NCBI GenBank assembly: GCA_947501275.1
Contig: CANMVD010000001.1
Span: forward strand, 1,426,001 to 1,490,000
Direction: 5' to 3'
DNA length: 64,000 bases
Source of the DNA: an uncultured Tateyamaria sp.
Lineage (GTDB): Bacteria > Pseudomonadota > Alphaproteobacteria > Rhodobacterales > Rhodobacteraceae
Below are positions 35,856 through 45,011 of the stretch, one piece after another (position 1 is the first letter of the stretch; each line of letters begins with the position of its first letter). The notes beneath the pieces were generated by a model. It was not told where the DNA came from. It saw nothing but the letters and a program-made list of their open reading frames with translations, and did no database searches. A program made the position numbers and the translations under genes.

Positions 35856-36629
35856 CTAGCGGATGCTGCGGGCTGCTTTCCAGCTTTCCCAGTCGCTTTG
35901 GCTGCCATTGAAGGCGTTGATGTCGATGGCGCCTGGCGTGTTGGGCAGTGTCCCCGTCGAGGTGTATTGCCAGAACGTCCAGCGTTGTCCCGGGAACGCC
36001 TCGCGCGGGGTTTTGGCTGTTGTACGCAGCCAGAATTCGTAGCCTTTCAAGCGGTTTAGCTCGTTTTCCTTGTAAAAGCGCGGTGTGGTGTAGATGACCG
36101 GGCGTTGTCCGTAATGGGCTGTGACCAGATCCATCCAGCGGCGCATTTCATCTCGTACCGTAGCGCCGTCGGGGCGTCTTTGGCAGGTGGGTGAGAACGG
36201 ATTCCATTCCATGTCGAGCACGGGAGGCAGGGTGCCTTTTGTACGTGGAACGGTGTTGATGAAGAACTTGGCCTGTACCTCGGGCGCGGTGCAGAAATAG
36301 TAGAAATGATAGGCGCCGCGCGCGATACCGGCCCGACCAGCGCCGCGCCAGTGATCCCTGAATTTGACATCCAGCAAATCGCCGCCTTCGGTGGCTTTGA
36401 GGAACACGAATTCAATACCGACTGCCTTGGCGCGGACCCAGTCGACGGATGTCTGGAACCGTGCCGCGTCCATGCCGCGCACCGGGAATGTGCTGGGTTG
36501 GCGTCCATTGAACCGCACCGGGTCGGTGTCACCGATCACCATGGGCCCGGAGAAAGGGGCCGGTCCGGAGGTGGGGCCGCATCCGCTAATCAGGAGCGCA
36601 AGTGCCAGAGTGAGGGCGTATTTGAACAT
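35856..36629 (-). CDS. GH25-family lysozyme-like lipoprotein
   Basis: 257 residues. A lipoprotein signal ends LISGC (Cys17). The GH25 muramidase fold follows, with RGMDAARFQTSVDWVRAK replacing the usual GIDVS-type opening, then FVFLKATEGGD, GAYHFYYF, and the catalytic D-x-E pair Asp139/Glu141 in LDMEWNP. The end WQYTSTGTLPN, DINAFNG is typical. It would hydrolyse peptidoglycan at the envelope. It follows the FAD oxidase gene by 19 bases on the same strand. Confidence 0.9.
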   Translation of the reverse strand: MFKYALTLALALLISGCGPTSGPAPFSGPMVIGDTDPVRFNGRQPSTFPVRGMDAARFQTSVDWVRAKAVGIEFVFLKATEGGDLLDVKFRDHWRGAGRAGIARGAYHFYYFCTAPEVQAKFFINTVPRTKGTLPPVLDMEWNPFSPTCQRRPDGATVRDEMRRWMDLVTAHYGQRPVIYTTPRFYKENELNRLKGYEFWLRTTAKTPREAFPGQRWTFWQYTSTGTLPNTPGAIDINAFNGSQSDWESWKAARSIR

Positions 36630-36648
36630 GGCGGTCTATTGCCCCTTT

Positions 36649-37704
36649 TCAGAACCGGGAGGGTGAGAGTGAAGTTATTGTTTTTGCGTCTATTTCCGGG
36701 CTGTGCCCCATCACGAGATCTGCCAGCAACTGGCTGGCGGCTGGGGCTGTCTGAAAGCCATAGCCCCCTTGCCCGGCACACCAGACAAAGTCGGGATCTG
36801 TGGCGTCACGCCCCAAAACCAATGTGCGATCCGGGGCAAAGCTGCGCAAGCCTGCCCATGTGGTTTCCACCCGCGTGACCTCTTGCGTGACATGTGCACT
36901 GTACCGGTCCAGCCCCTCTGCTATCACCATGTCGTCTGCCCATGCATCCATGGGTGCGACGGGGTCTTCTTCGGCGGGAGAGACAAGCAGTTTGCCAGCG
37001 TCGGGTTTAGCATACCACGCTTCGTTCACTCCGAAAAAGATCGGCCAAGTCGAAATCTCGTAACCGCCGGGGGCGGGCAGGCGCGCCATGGAGCGCCGCA
37101 TGGGCTGAAGTCCGATTGGGTTCACCCCTGCCATCTGGGCGATTTGATCCGCCCACGCGCCCGCGGCATTCACCAGCGTATGGGCGCTGAATTCTTCCTG
37201 ACCACAGCGCACAGTCCATGCATCCGTTTTTTCGATCGTGCTGACCTGTTTGCCGGTCATAACGCGTCCGCCATTTGCCCGGACGGTTTTTGCAAAATCC
37301 TGGATCATGCGGTGTGTGTCGATGTCCATGGCGTCGGGATGGTAGGCGGCGCGGGTGACAGAGGCGTTCAGGATCGGGACATGTCTGCGCGCTTCGTCCA
37401 GCGAAATTTCCGGACACTTCAAGTTTTTGGCATCGGCTTCGAACCCGTCATCTTCTCCCTCTCGCCCAACCAGAAGGAAGCCGCGAGGGGAAAGGTAGGG
37501 TTGATGGAAGGCGGCGCTCGCCTTGTTGAGCGTTATCACCGACGGCAGACCATAGTTCTGTTCAAACAAGGCTGCTGAACGCCCGGAGGCGTGATACCCA
37601 AGAGCGGTTTCCGCTTCGAGAACGCTGACTTCAGCATGTGCAGAAAGCCGCGCGGCCGCGGATATTCCAGCAATGCCGCCCCCTATGACGATGATATCGC
37701 TCAT
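36649..37704 (-). CDS. FAD-dependent D-amino-acid/amine oxidase-type oxidoreductase (DAO family)
   Basis: 351 residues. The dinucleotide motif IIVIGGGIAGISAAARL opens the protein, and GYHASGRSAALFEQNYG with GAWADQIAQMAGV are family landmarks. The C-terminal VWCAGQGGYGFQTAPA closes the FAD site. It is a cytoplasmic flavoprotein that oxidises an amine or amino acid. The small substrate domain resembles glycine oxidase or D-amino-acid dehydrogenase, but the substrate is not evident. The start overlaps the aldo/keto reductase stop by four bases (ATGA). Confidence 0.88.
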   Translation of the reverse strand: MSDIIVIGGGIAGISAAARLSAHAEVSVLEAETALGYHASGRSAALFEQNYGLPSVITLNKASAAFHQPYLSPRGFLLVGREGEDDGFEADAKNLKCPEISLDEARRHVPILNASVTRAAYHPDAMDIDTHRMIQDFAKTVRANGGRVMTGKQVSTIEKTDAWTVRCGQEEFSAHTLVNAAGAWADQIAQMAGVNPIGLQPMRRSMARLPAPGGYEISTWPIFFGVNEAWYAKPDAGKLLVSPAEEDPVAPMDAWADDMVIAEGLDRYSAHVTQEVTRVETTWAGLRSFAPDRTLVLGRDATDPDFVWCAGQGGYGFQTAPAASQLLADLVMGHSPEIDAKTITSLSPSRF

Positions 37705-38627
37705 GCCTCTTCGATGCGGTCTGTGGCGGGAGGCGGTGTCAGGCTGAACCCGGTGATCTGCTCATAGAGGTCGGCCGTCATGTCGATCTTGAGCGCGTCG
37801 AGGGACGGGGCGAGTTGGTCGGCAGAGCGGGCGGAAACAATGGGACGGGGACGTGCCGGATGTGCGGCTGCCCACGCCACGGCGAGCGTGGCGGGATGCG
37901 TGCCCATGCCGGATGCCAATGCTGTCAGATCAACGGCGGCCTGCCGCATCCATTCGACGTTATAGCGCGTGGCGTAGCGGTCGTCTTCAGTCAGGCGCCC
38001 TGTGCCTCCGGCGGCATATTTGCCTGTCAGTAGGCCGCCCCCAAGCGGAGAATAGGGTGCGATTTCAATGCCGTGGTCAACCGCCATGGGAAATATTTCG
38101 ACCTCGGCCTGACGTTTGACGAGGCTGTGCATGGGCTGGATGATGTCGATGCGCACATCGAAGCTTGCGGCGATGACCTGGGCCTTGACCACTTGCCAGG
38201 CGGCAAAGTTCGATACGCCGATATGTCGGATTCTCCCTTCGTGTTTCAATGTGGCCAACGCGTCAAAAGTTTCCTGTAGCGGCGTCTCATCGTCAAAGCG
38301 ATGGAGGTAGAGAATGTCGATCACATCCATCTGCAGCCGTTGTTGCGATGTGGCAAATCCATTCAGGATATTGTCGCGTCCGGAGCCGCCATCATACGCA
38401 GCTTTGGTGGCGATGATCAGGCTGTCGCGCTCTGCCTGTGCCATCTCGCCCAAAAGGGTTTCGGAGGCTCCGCCTGTATAGACATATGCCGTATCAAAAT
38501 GGGTGATTCCGGCTGCACGGGCAGCATCGAACATGGCGCGACTTTCGCTGGCATCTGCACGTCCTCCGAACTGCATGGTGCCAAAGGTCAGACGTGAAAG
38601 CGGGGTGCCGTTTAAGGAGGTAATCAT
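37701..38627 (-). CDS. Aldo/keto reductase
   Basis: 308 residues of the TIM-barrel aldo/keto reductase family. The catalytic Asp-Tyr-Lys-His tetrad is visible as FDTAYVYTGG (Asp, Tyr), ATKAAYD (Lys) and ILYLHRFDD (His). HIGVSNFAAWQ and YSPLGGGLLTGKY are typical of the subfamily related to pyridoxal reductases and potassium-channel beta subunits. It reduces carbonyl groups with NADPH. First gene of a three-gene operon with the FAD oxidase and the GH25 protein. Confidence 0.92.
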   Translation of the reverse strand: MITSLNGTPLSRLTFGTMQFGGRADASESRAMFDAARAAGITHFDTAYVYTGGASETLLGEMAQAERDSLIIATKAAYDGGSGRDNILNGFATSQQRLQMDVIDILYLHRFDDETPLQETFDALATLKHEGRIRHIGVSNFAAWQVVKAQVIAASFDVRIDIIQPMHSLVKRQAEVEIFPMAVDHGIEIAPYSPLGGGLLTGKYAAGGTGRLTEDDRYATRYNVEWMRQAAVDLTALASGMGTHPATLAVAWAAAHPARPRPIVSARSADQLAPSLDALKIDMTADLYEQITGFSLTPPPATDRIEEA

Positions 38628-38732
38628 GCCTCAATTCGTGCCACGGAGGCCGCGTACACGCAACGCTTATTGGTCGGAATAGGCTAGGGCGCCTTTGGCA
38701 TCTTACTTTTATGGGCTTGGTGGGGTCACAGC

Positions 38733-38769
38733 CGGTGCATCCCGCGCGCGCTGCTTCGGCAGCGGATGC
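38733..38769. other. UUCG-capped hairpin in a divergent spacer
   Basis: CGCTGC-TTCG-GCAGCG (38749-38764) is a 6-bp stem with a stable UUCG tetraloop. The outer arms GCATCC and GGATGC extend the pairing past an unpaired CGCGCG on the 5' side. It lies in the 253-base gap between the aldo/keto reductase (-) and the DUF2461 gene (+). It is not at the 3' end of a known gene. It could be part of a 5' leader or of a small RNA, or simply a structured repeat. Confidence 0.4.
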
Positions 38770-38880
38770 CCTAAAAACAAGGCGCGCGGTGTGATTTGTT
38801 GCCAATAGGCCAATCGCACTCGTCCGCTTTGGCGCGCGTGCTATTCTTGGGGCTAGAGCTGAGGCGAGGAGGACCGGTCG

Positions 38881-39546
38881 ATGGCAGATGGGTTTGAGAA
38901 CATGGTAGAGGAAGCGCTGACCTTTTTCACCAAGTTGGAGCAGAACAACACCAAAGATTGGTTTGAGCCGCACAAGGCCCATTACAAGGATGCGATTGCC
39001 GGTCCTGCGTCTTTCTTTGCCGACCTGACGGCTGAGGATCTGGCTCGCCTGACGGGTAAAGCTCACAGCCCTAAAGTCTTCCGAATCTATCGAGATGTGC
39101 GATTTTCCAAGGACAAGACCCCGTTGAACACCCATCTGCATGTGATGTGGTCTCCGGCGGACAAGGACGTTCTGGCCCCGTCGTGGTTCTGGGGTCTGTC
39201 ACCATCCTATTTCATAGTCGGTATGGGCGTTATGGGATTGCAGGCCGACAGCCTGACCCGCTACCGCGCCTTCGTCGACAGTTGGGGCAGTGGCCTGCAA
39301 GAGGCGCTGGATGGGGCCCGGGCCAGTGTCGGTGCAGAGTTAAGCGATTGGGGGCCAGAGCCGTTGAAACGTGTCCCTAAACCGTATGACCCGGAACATC
39401 CTCAGGGTGATCTGCTGCGCCGCAAGGCCCTGGCAATTAGCGCACCGATGGGAGAGGCGTGGCGATCAGACGGGGTGATCAAGGCGACGGTGGCCAACAT
39501 GCGTGGCCTGTTGCCAGTTTGGGAGATGTTTGACCGCCACCTGTGA
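38881..39546 (+). CDS. DUF2461 (TIGR02453 family) protein
   Basis: 221 residues. Family landmarks are LEQNNTKDWFEPHKAHY near the start, VFRIYRDVRFSKDKTPLNTHL in the middle and a C-terminal RGLLPVWEMFD. It has no signal peptide or membrane segment. The molecular function is not established. It lies 82 bases upstream of the polyphosphate kinase on the same strand; a separate promoter for the kinase is possible. Confidence 0.88.
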   Translation: MADGFENMVEEALTFFTKLEQNNTKDWFEPHKAHYKDAIAGPASFFADLTAEDLARLTGKAHSPKVFRIYRDVRFSKDKTPLNTHLHVMWSPADKDVLAPSWFWGLSPSYFIVGMGVMGLQADSLTRYRAFVDSWGSGLQEALDGARASVGAELSDWGPEPLKRVPKPYDPEHPQGDLLRRKALAISAPMGEAWRSDGVIKATVANMRGLLPVWEMFDRHL

Positions 39547-39628
39547 TCCGGTCGCCCACTTGATACGGATCAAGGACGGGCCTGTGTTGTCCTGATTAGG
39601 TGAGTCTCAACCAGACAGGAGTTGAGAC

Positions 39629-40504
39629 GTGTCAGACACCACCAGTGCCGCTATCGCCCCTGTCGTGTCACCACAGGAATTTGACACGGCAGATTATCCC
39701 TATGCCAAGCGAATGAGCCGATCAGAATACGAAGCCCAGAAGGCGGCTTTGCAAGTTGAATTGTTGAAGGTCCAGCTGTGGGTTCAGGAAACGGGCCAGC
39801 GTCACGTACTGCTGTTTGAGGGCCGTGATGCTGCGGGCAAGGGAGGGGCGATCAAGCGTTTTACCGAGCATCTGAACCCGCGCGCAGCCCGAGTTGTTGC
39901 GCTCAACAAACCCACAGATGAAGAACGCGGACAGTGGTTTTTCCAGCGCTACATCAAGCATTTGCCCACGAGTGGCGAAATCGTCTTGTATGATCGGTCA
40001 TGGTACAACCGGGCCGGTGTGGAACGTGTGATGGAGTTTTGCGCGCCCGGCGACTATCTCGAATTCATGCGCCAGACGCCGGAGTTCGAGCGGATGCTGA
40101 CGCGGTCCGGCATTCATCTGTTCAAGTATTGGTTTTCGGTCACGCAAGACGAGCAGCGCCGCCGATTTGATGCCCGCGAAACGGATCCGTTGAAACAGTG
40201 GAAGCTGTCGCCCATTGATCGCGCCAGCCTGAACAAGTGGGATGACTATACCGAGGCCAAAGAGGCCATGTTCTTTTACACGGATACAGCGGACGCGCCT
40301 TGGACGGTCATCAAGTCAAATGACAAAAAACGCGCTCGCATCAACTGTATGCGTCACTATCTGGCGTCTCTGGATTATCCCAAGAAGGATCATGGTGTTG
40401 TCGCAACCCCTGATCCGTTGATCGTGCATTGTGCGGACCGGGTGGTGCATGACGCCGATCACATTCTCGCCGCCTCGCTGCATCCCAAATCCCGCAAGCG
40501 CTGA
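39629..40504 (+). CDS. ppk2: Polyphosphate kinase 2
   Basis: 291 residues, class I PPK2 size. Walker A is FEGRDAAGKGG (~residue 65), Walker B is VLYDRSWYNRAGVE, and the lid/basic region includes KPTDEERGQWFFQRY. The C-terminal LSPIDRASLNKWDDYTEAKE is a strong family signature. It transfers phosphate between polyphosphate and nucleoside diphosphates, mainly making NTP from polyphosphate. The start is GTG with an AGGAG site upstream. It sits just before a small YdcH gene. Confidence 0.94.
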   Translation: MSDTTSAAIAPVVSPQEFDTADYPYAKRMSRSEYEAQKAALQVELLKVQLWVQETGQRHVLLFEGRDAAGKGGAIKRFTEHLNPRAARVVALNKPTDEERGQWFFQRYIKHLPTSGEIVLYDRSWYNRAGVERVMEFCAPGDYLEFMRQTPEFERMLTRSGIHLFKYWFSVTQDEQRRRFDARETDPLKQWKLSPIDRASLNKWDDYTEAKEAMFFYTDTADAPWTVIKSNDKKRARINCMRHYLASLDYPKKDHGVVATPDPLIVHCADRVVHDADHILAASLHPKSRKR

Positions 40505-40542
40505 ACCTGCTCTTGTCCCATTTGCTTTTAAAGGACCCTGAT

Positions 40543-40779
40543 ATGGCCCACACACCCCACGAATTGGCTGAAGACTTTCCGGAACATGCACACAGGATTT
40601 CAGAACTGCGCCAGTTGGATGCTCATTTTGCCCGCCTGGTTGAATCCTACCACACTGTGAATGGCGAGGTGCATCGCGCCGAGTCCGATGTTGAACCCGT
40701 TTCGGATGCGCACATGGCTGATATCCGCAAGAAACGGATGAGCCTGAAGGACGCAATTTATGCAGCTTTGACGCGTTAG
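40543..40779 (+). CDS. YdcH/DUF465 family small protein
   Basis: 78 residues, helical and charged (DAHFARLVESYHTVNGEVHR, then KKRMSLKDAIYAAL). This matches the short coiled-coil YdcH family found through Proteobacteria; its function is unknown. AAGGA lies seven bases before the ATG. The gap of 38 bases after the polyphosphate kinase gene suggests cotranscription. Confidence 0.87.
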   Translation: MAHTPHELAEDFPEHAHRISELRQLDAHFARLVESYHTVNGEVHRAESDVEPVSDAHMADIRKKRMSLKDAIYAALTR

Positions 40780-41044
40780 CTTCAACGTGTTCTGATCCAA
40801 CACTGCTCTGGTACGTGCGCGACTTTTGGCGGCATCTGCGGGCGGACAGTGCATCCTTCCGGGTGGGCAAAGCAAAGACGTGAGTTTTGGACGAGGCACC
40901 CAGTGCGCTGATGTGTGGTGCGATGTCGGGTGGTGCAGTGCATTTTAGCTAAAGTGTTGGAAGACCGATCGTTCCGGGCAAGATCCTGTCAACCAGTGCC
41001 ATGTCATATCCGCGACAACGCGAGGATTTCAGAACGGAGTTGGC

Positions 41045-41812
41045 ATGCGTTTGATCAAAGGTCTTGGGACTGGTGTTGTTGCAGTGGGGGTATTGAGCGC
41101 AAGTGCCGCCCTCGCCGAATTGTTCCCGATGGCGAACCGTGCCAGCCTGCTACCTGCCGTGTCTCAAGCGCCCGGTGACGCCGTCCTGACAGCGCGTGCG
41201 CCGTCTGCCTCAAGCCTATTTGCAGGTAAATCCAGTGGCAGCCTGTTTGCTCCTGTGGCCTTGCCACGGGCCGTTCCGGACAACAATGACATGGGGCTTG
41301 GCGCGTTGGCATTGCCGAACGTCCTGACCGATGGCGGTCCCATTGCCAATCTGCGCAATCTGATCGCAAAGGCCGAGGCCGGGGCCAAAGGATATGATGC
41401 CGTTCAATACGGCGCGACGATCAAACCTGTTGCACCGCCTACGGCGATGAGTGTTCAGCAAATTTATGATTGGATCGATGCCACCCCCGGCCAACCTCAT
41501 GCCATCGGCCGCTATCAGTTTATTCCGGCTACCTTGCGGCGCTTGGTCAAGCGGGCGGGTCTTGATCCAAAGGTGCGGTTTTCGCCGCAGGTGCAAGATG
41601 TACTTGCCGATTTGTTGCTGGCCGATGCAGGGATTGAGGATTTCCTTGCGGGAAAACTGCCGCGTCACAGTTTCATGAACAATCTGGCGAAGATCTGGGC
41701 CGGATTGCCTAACCACACCGGCCAATCGCACTACCATGGTTACGCAGGGAACAAGGCAACCATGACCTGGGCGACGTTCGATGCTGCGATGGTTCGCATA
41801 TTCTCCGGGTGA
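41045..41812 (+). CDS. Secreted lysozyme-like (muramidase fold) protein
   Basis: 255 residues with a Sec signal peptide (GVVAVGVLSASAALA). A variable region of ~70 residues follows. The C-terminal ~160 residues have a lysozyme-like pattern: LRNLIAKAEAGAKGYDAVQYG with a candidate catalytic Glu, then MSVQQIYDWI, AIGRYQFIPATLRRLV, and a final NNLAKIWAGLPN. The GRYQFIP motif is shared by phage-type muramidases and glycoside hydrolases of the same fold. The 265 bases upstream show no other gene that I can support; GGAG lies directly upstream of the ATG. Confidence 0.75.
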   Translation: MRLIKGLGTGVVAVGVLSASAALAELFPMANRASLLPAVSQAPGDAVLTARAPSASSLFAGKSSGSLFAPVALPRAVPDNNDMGLGALALPNVLTDGGPIANLRNLIAKAEAGAKGYDAVQYGATIKPVAPPTAMSVQQIYDWIDATPGQPHAIGRYQFIPATLRRLVKRAGLDPKVRFSPQVQDVLADLLLADAGIEDFLAGKLPRHSFMNNLAKIWAGLPNHTGQSHYHGYAGNKATMTWATFDAAMVRIFSG

Positions 41813-41945
41813 CGAGGACGTGCATGTTCGTTGCGATTGCGCACGGCGGCGCAAACGGATGGGTGCCACAGCCCGTGCGCGTCAGGGTTTCCATCGTGCA
41901 GGGAGGGCCAATTGCGCCTGAGGTATAAAACAGGTTGGGCTGCCG

Positions 41946-42689
41946 TTAATCTGACAGCACTTCGTCTTCGGTGTAGAAGCGCCAGATTGCATCAAGCGTG
42001 CCATCTGCGCGCATGTCTTCAACGGCACTGCGATAGCTGTCGGCCACATCTTCGCGCAACGCCGTGCTCGCCACCAGATAGATGGGAACTTCGCGCGCAA
42101 TCTCTCCCAAGGACAGAGTGGTAGTGATCCCGAGTCGGTTCCAAACCTGTCGCATGTTTTCTTCGGCTTGGAACCACGCATCAACACGGCCCGCCGCCAG
42201 CATCCGCGCGCTGGATTCAGGCGAAACGGTCAAGACAGTGTTGTCGTACCCCAGCTCGCTCAGCATCGCCTCAGCCGTAGTGCCGCTTTCAATGGCAATG
42301 CGCGTCAAGCGGCGCGCATCTTCAATGTTTACAATCTGTCCGTCAGAGGTTGCAAAACGAAGACGAGCACGCTGAATTTCCACAAGCCACTGAAATTGGT
42401 CGTTGTGTTTTTTGCCAAAGAACAAGGCGGGCATTATGACGTCAGTTTCTGTGCGCAACGCCAGCATGGCGCGCTCAAACGGCATGAATGTTATTTCGAC
42501 CTCACGACCTTCACGGCGGGCCGCTTCCTGCAACACCTCGATGGCATATCCGGGTTTTGCGTCATTGGCTGCGATCATCAAGGGTGGATAATGCGCGGCA
42601 ACCACGGTGTCTGTTGACTGTGCCAACAAGGTAGACGCCCCCGAAGCGATAACCAGACATGCGGCGGCAAGACTATGTGCGAAGCCCAT
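41946..42689 (-). CDS. Orphan solute-binding protein (SBP_bac_3 type)
   Basis: 247 residues with a Sec signal peptide (cleavage after TLLAQ). The type 3 extracellular solute-binding fold is indicated by YPPLMIAANDAKPGYAIEVLQ near the start and SYRSAVEDMRADGTLDAIWR at the end. Such proteins bind amino acids or feed sensory systems. No permease or ATPase gene adjoins it, so it either serves a transporter encoded elsewhere or acts as a sensor. It has its own start region in the 286-base gap that also holds the terminator of the purine operon. Confidence 0.82.
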   Translation of the reverse strand: MGFAHSLAAACLVIASGASTLLAQSTDTVVAAHYPPLMIAANDAKPGYAIEVLQEAARREGREVEITFMPFERAMLALRTETDVIMPALFFGKKHNDQFQWLVEIQRARLRFATSDGQIVNIEDARRLTRIAIESGTTAEAMLSELGYDNTVLTVSPESSARMLAAGRVDAWFQAEENMRQVWNRLGITTTLSLGEIAREVPIYLVASTALREDVADSYRSAVEDMRADGTLDAIWRFYTEDEVLSD

Positions 42690-42919
42690 CTGATGTTCCC
42701 TTGTGCGGCAGTTCTAGTCGTGGTTGTGCGTCTTTGTGACCGTGGTTTTGCAAATATAAACACCAAAAGCCAATGGTTTGTTAACGGCTGGGCCAAACAG
42801 CTGCGTCCTTCGGTGGTAAAATAGTACATAATTTCGCAGTAATTTGTATTATTTTTGAGGGGCTTCTGGCCTTCGAAGGGGATGTTGACTGGACGGGTCA
42901 CAGTTTTGGATTGGACCAC

Positions 42920-42948
42920 AAAAAAAAGGCCCTGCGTAGTGCAGGGCC
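42920..42948 (-). terminator. Rho-independent terminator of the purine operon
   Basis: GGCCCTGC (42928-42935) and GCAGGGCC (42941-42948) pair perfectly over 8 bp with a five-base loop. On the minus strand the stem is followed at once by eight U residues (A run 42920-42927 on the plus strand). It lies 28 bases after the stop of the BMP gene and should end the xdh-transporter transcript. Confidence 0.92.
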
Positions 42949-42975
42949 TGATCTGTATCGCGTGTGAGAGGCAGA

Positions 42976-44058
42976 TTACTGCGGGATTTCGCCTTCGATG
43001 CCTTCGACATAGAAGTTCATGCCTGCGAGTGTGCCGTCATCAGCTGTTTCACCTTCGGCCAGGAAGGGCGAGCCGTCTTGCTTGTTCAGTGGGCCAGTGA
43101 AGGCGTGGTAGGATCCATCTGCAAGGGCCGTTTTGAGTGCCAGTGCTTCGGCTTTGACATCCGCAGGCACTGCGTCGGAAATTTCACCGATGCCTACCAT
43201 GCCCGGCCCGATGCCGTCCCATGTGTCTTTCTGCTCCCATGTGCCTTCCATCACAGCGCGCGTGCGCTCGATGTAGTAGGGCGCCCAGTCGTCAATGATC
43301 GAGGAGACGCGTGGGAAGGGCGCGTACTGGCCCATGTCAGAGGCTTGGCCGAACGTCACAACGTTGCCTGCTTCCTGAGCGGCCGCTTGCGGCGCTGTAG
43401 AATCGGTGTGTTGCAAAACCACGTCCGCGCCCTGTTCGATCAGAACCTTGGCGGCGTCTGCTTCTTTGGCTGGGTCGAACCATGTGTAGACCCAGATTAC
43501 CTTGAATTCGACGTCAGGGTTCACTTTGGCCGCGTGGATATAAGCCGAGTTGATGCCCCGGATCACTTCGGGGATCGGGAAGGACCCGATATAGCCGATG
43601 ATGTTCGACTTTGTCATGTTCCCGGCGATGTGCCCTTGGATCGCGCGCCCTTCATAAAAACGAGCCGAATACGTCGACACGTTCGGGTGCAGGCGCTTGT
43701 AGCCTGTGGCGTGCTCGAATTTCACGTCCGGGAACTTGGCCGCGACGTTGTTCGTCGGGTCCATATAGCCAAAGGAGGTGGTAAAGATCAGGTCCGCACC
43801 GTCCAGCGCCATCTGTGTCATGACCCGCTCGGAATCCGGGCCTTCGGCCACGTTTTCGACGAATACGGTTTCGACCTTGTCGCCAAATTCCGCTTCGACC
43901 GCGAGGCGGCCCTGATCGTGTTCGTAGGTCCAGCCGCCGTCGCCGACAGGGCCGACATAGACAAAACCAACCTTGGTTTTTTCGTGGCCGTCGGCATAGG
44001 CAGCGCCGCCGACTCCCAGTGCCAGCACAGCGCCAGCAAGCAGTTTTCCGAATTTCAT
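42976..44058 (-). CDS. BMP-family ABC transporter substrate-binding protein (purine/nucleoside type)
   Basis: 360 residues with a Sec signal peptide (GVGGAAYA, then DGHEKT). The Bmp/PnrA-like fold is shown by VGFVYVGPVGDGGWTYEHD, TSFGYMDPTNNVAAKFPDV, AGNMTKSNIIGYIGSFPIPEV and VVLQHTDSTAPQ. Related proteins bind nucleosides or nucleobases in the periplasm. Its place as the last gene of the operon with xanthine dehydrogenase supports a purine base such as xanthine or hypoxanthine as ligand. Confidence 0.9.
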   Translation of the reverse strand: MKFGKLLAGAVLALGVGGAAYADGHEKTKVGFVYVGPVGDGGWTYEHDQGRLAVEAEFGDKVETVFVENVAEGPDSERVMTQMALDGADLIFTTSFGYMDPTNNVAAKFPDVKFEHATGYKRLHPNVSTYSARFYEGRAIQGHIAGNMTKSNIIGYIGSFPIPEVIRGINSAYIHAAKVNPDVEFKVIWVYTWFDPAKEADAAKVLIEQGADVVLQHTDSTAPQAAAQEAGNVVTFGQASDMGQYAPFPRVSSIIDDWAPYYIERTRAVMEGTWEQKDTWDGIGPGMVGIGEISDAVPADVKAEALALKTALADGSYHAFTGPLNKQDGSPFLAEGETADDGTLAGMNFYVEGIEGEIPQ

Positions 44059-44089
44059 GAGTGGATAAACCCCCCGGTTTTATTGGCCT

Positions 44090-45010
44090 CTAACTTGAGG
44101 CGTGGAATGTGCGCCCCAGTGAGCCGGGGGCGCGCGATTTGTCCGCGCTTAGAATCACCAGAACGATGATCGTCACGATGTAGGGCGACATTGCCAAATA
44201 CTCGACAGGAATGGCAACGCCTGCCCCTTGCAGGTTTAGCTGTAACTGAGTGATTCCGCCAAAAAGATAGGCACCCAGCAACACCCGCCAAGGCTTCCAC
44301 GAGGCAAATACCACCAGGGCGAGAGCAATCCATCCGACACCAGCCGTCATCCCTTCGGTCCATTGGGGCACCCGGACGAGGCTGATATAGGCTCCGCCCA
44401 AGCCGGCGCAGGCGCCACCGAACATGATGGCGGCGGTCCGTATCCGTTTGACCTTGTACCCAAGCGCGTGTGCGGCATCGTGGTTTTCCCCGACCGCACG
44501 CAGCACGAGGCCCGCGCGGGTGAAGGTCAGCGTGGCCCAAGTGCCTGCAACGATGGCCAGCCCAAGGTAGACCAGCAGGTCATGCCCAAAGACGATGGGC
44601 CCGATCACCGGGATATCGGCCAGAGCACCCAGTGGCGTGGCTTCGGTACGAGGTGGTTTGATGCCCACATAGCTTTGACCCATCAGCGCCGACAGGCCCA
44701 GCCCGAACAGAGTCAGAGCAAGCCCGGAGGCGACTTGATTGGCGAGCGCCACTTGCGTCAGGAATGCGAAAAGCAACGACAGCACCGCCCCACCGACGGC
44801 AGCGGCGATGAACCCAAGCGCAGGCGAGCCTGTGTTGACGGCGATGATGAACCCGCAGACAGCGCCTGTGATCATCATCCCCTCAACCCCAAGGTTGAGT
44901 ACGCCCGCCCGCTCGACCACCAGCTCTCCGATAGCGGCAAGCAGAATGGGTGTAGCCGCAGCGATCATGGCGGCGATCAGCAGAATGGGATTGATAGCGG
45001 AGAGGTCCAT
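44090..45010 (-). CDS. ABC transporter permease (nucleoside/purine importer, second subunit)
   Basis: 306 residues, about eight to nine membrane segments, of the BPD_transp_2 family. ERAGVLNLGVEGMMITGA near residue 33 and AVGENHDAAHALGYKVKRIR are family hallmarks, as in NupQ-type permeases. It pairs with the permease encoded at 45416 to form the inner-membrane channel. It starts one base before the stop region of the small secreted protein gene, keeping the operon continuous. Confidence 0.9.
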   Translation of the reverse strand: MDLSAINPILLIAAMIAAATPILLAAIGELVVERAGVLNLGVEGMMITGAVCGFIIAVNTGSPALGFIAAAVGGAVLSLLFAFLTQVALANQVASGLALTLFGLGLSALMGQSYVGIKPPRTEATPLGALADIPVIGPIVFGHDLLVYLGLAIVAGTWATLTFTRAGLVLRAVGENHDAAHALGYKVKRIRTAAIMFGGACAGLGGAYISLVRVPQWTEGMTAGVGWIALALVVFASWKPWRVLLGAYLFGGITQLQLNLQGAGVAIPVEYLAMSPYIVTIIVLVILSADKSRAPGSLGRTFHASS

Positions 45011-45011
45011 G

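Noticed and set aside
41839-41880. GCGCACGG/CCGTGCGC inverted repeat between the lysozyme-like gene and the orphan binding protein
   Set aside because: The loop is 26 bases with no T run. It is too weak to call a terminator, although it lies in a convergent gap.
42964-44169. 401-codon open frame on the + strand
   Set aside because: Antisense to the BMP binding protein gene, which has a clear signal peptide, family motifs and a terminator.
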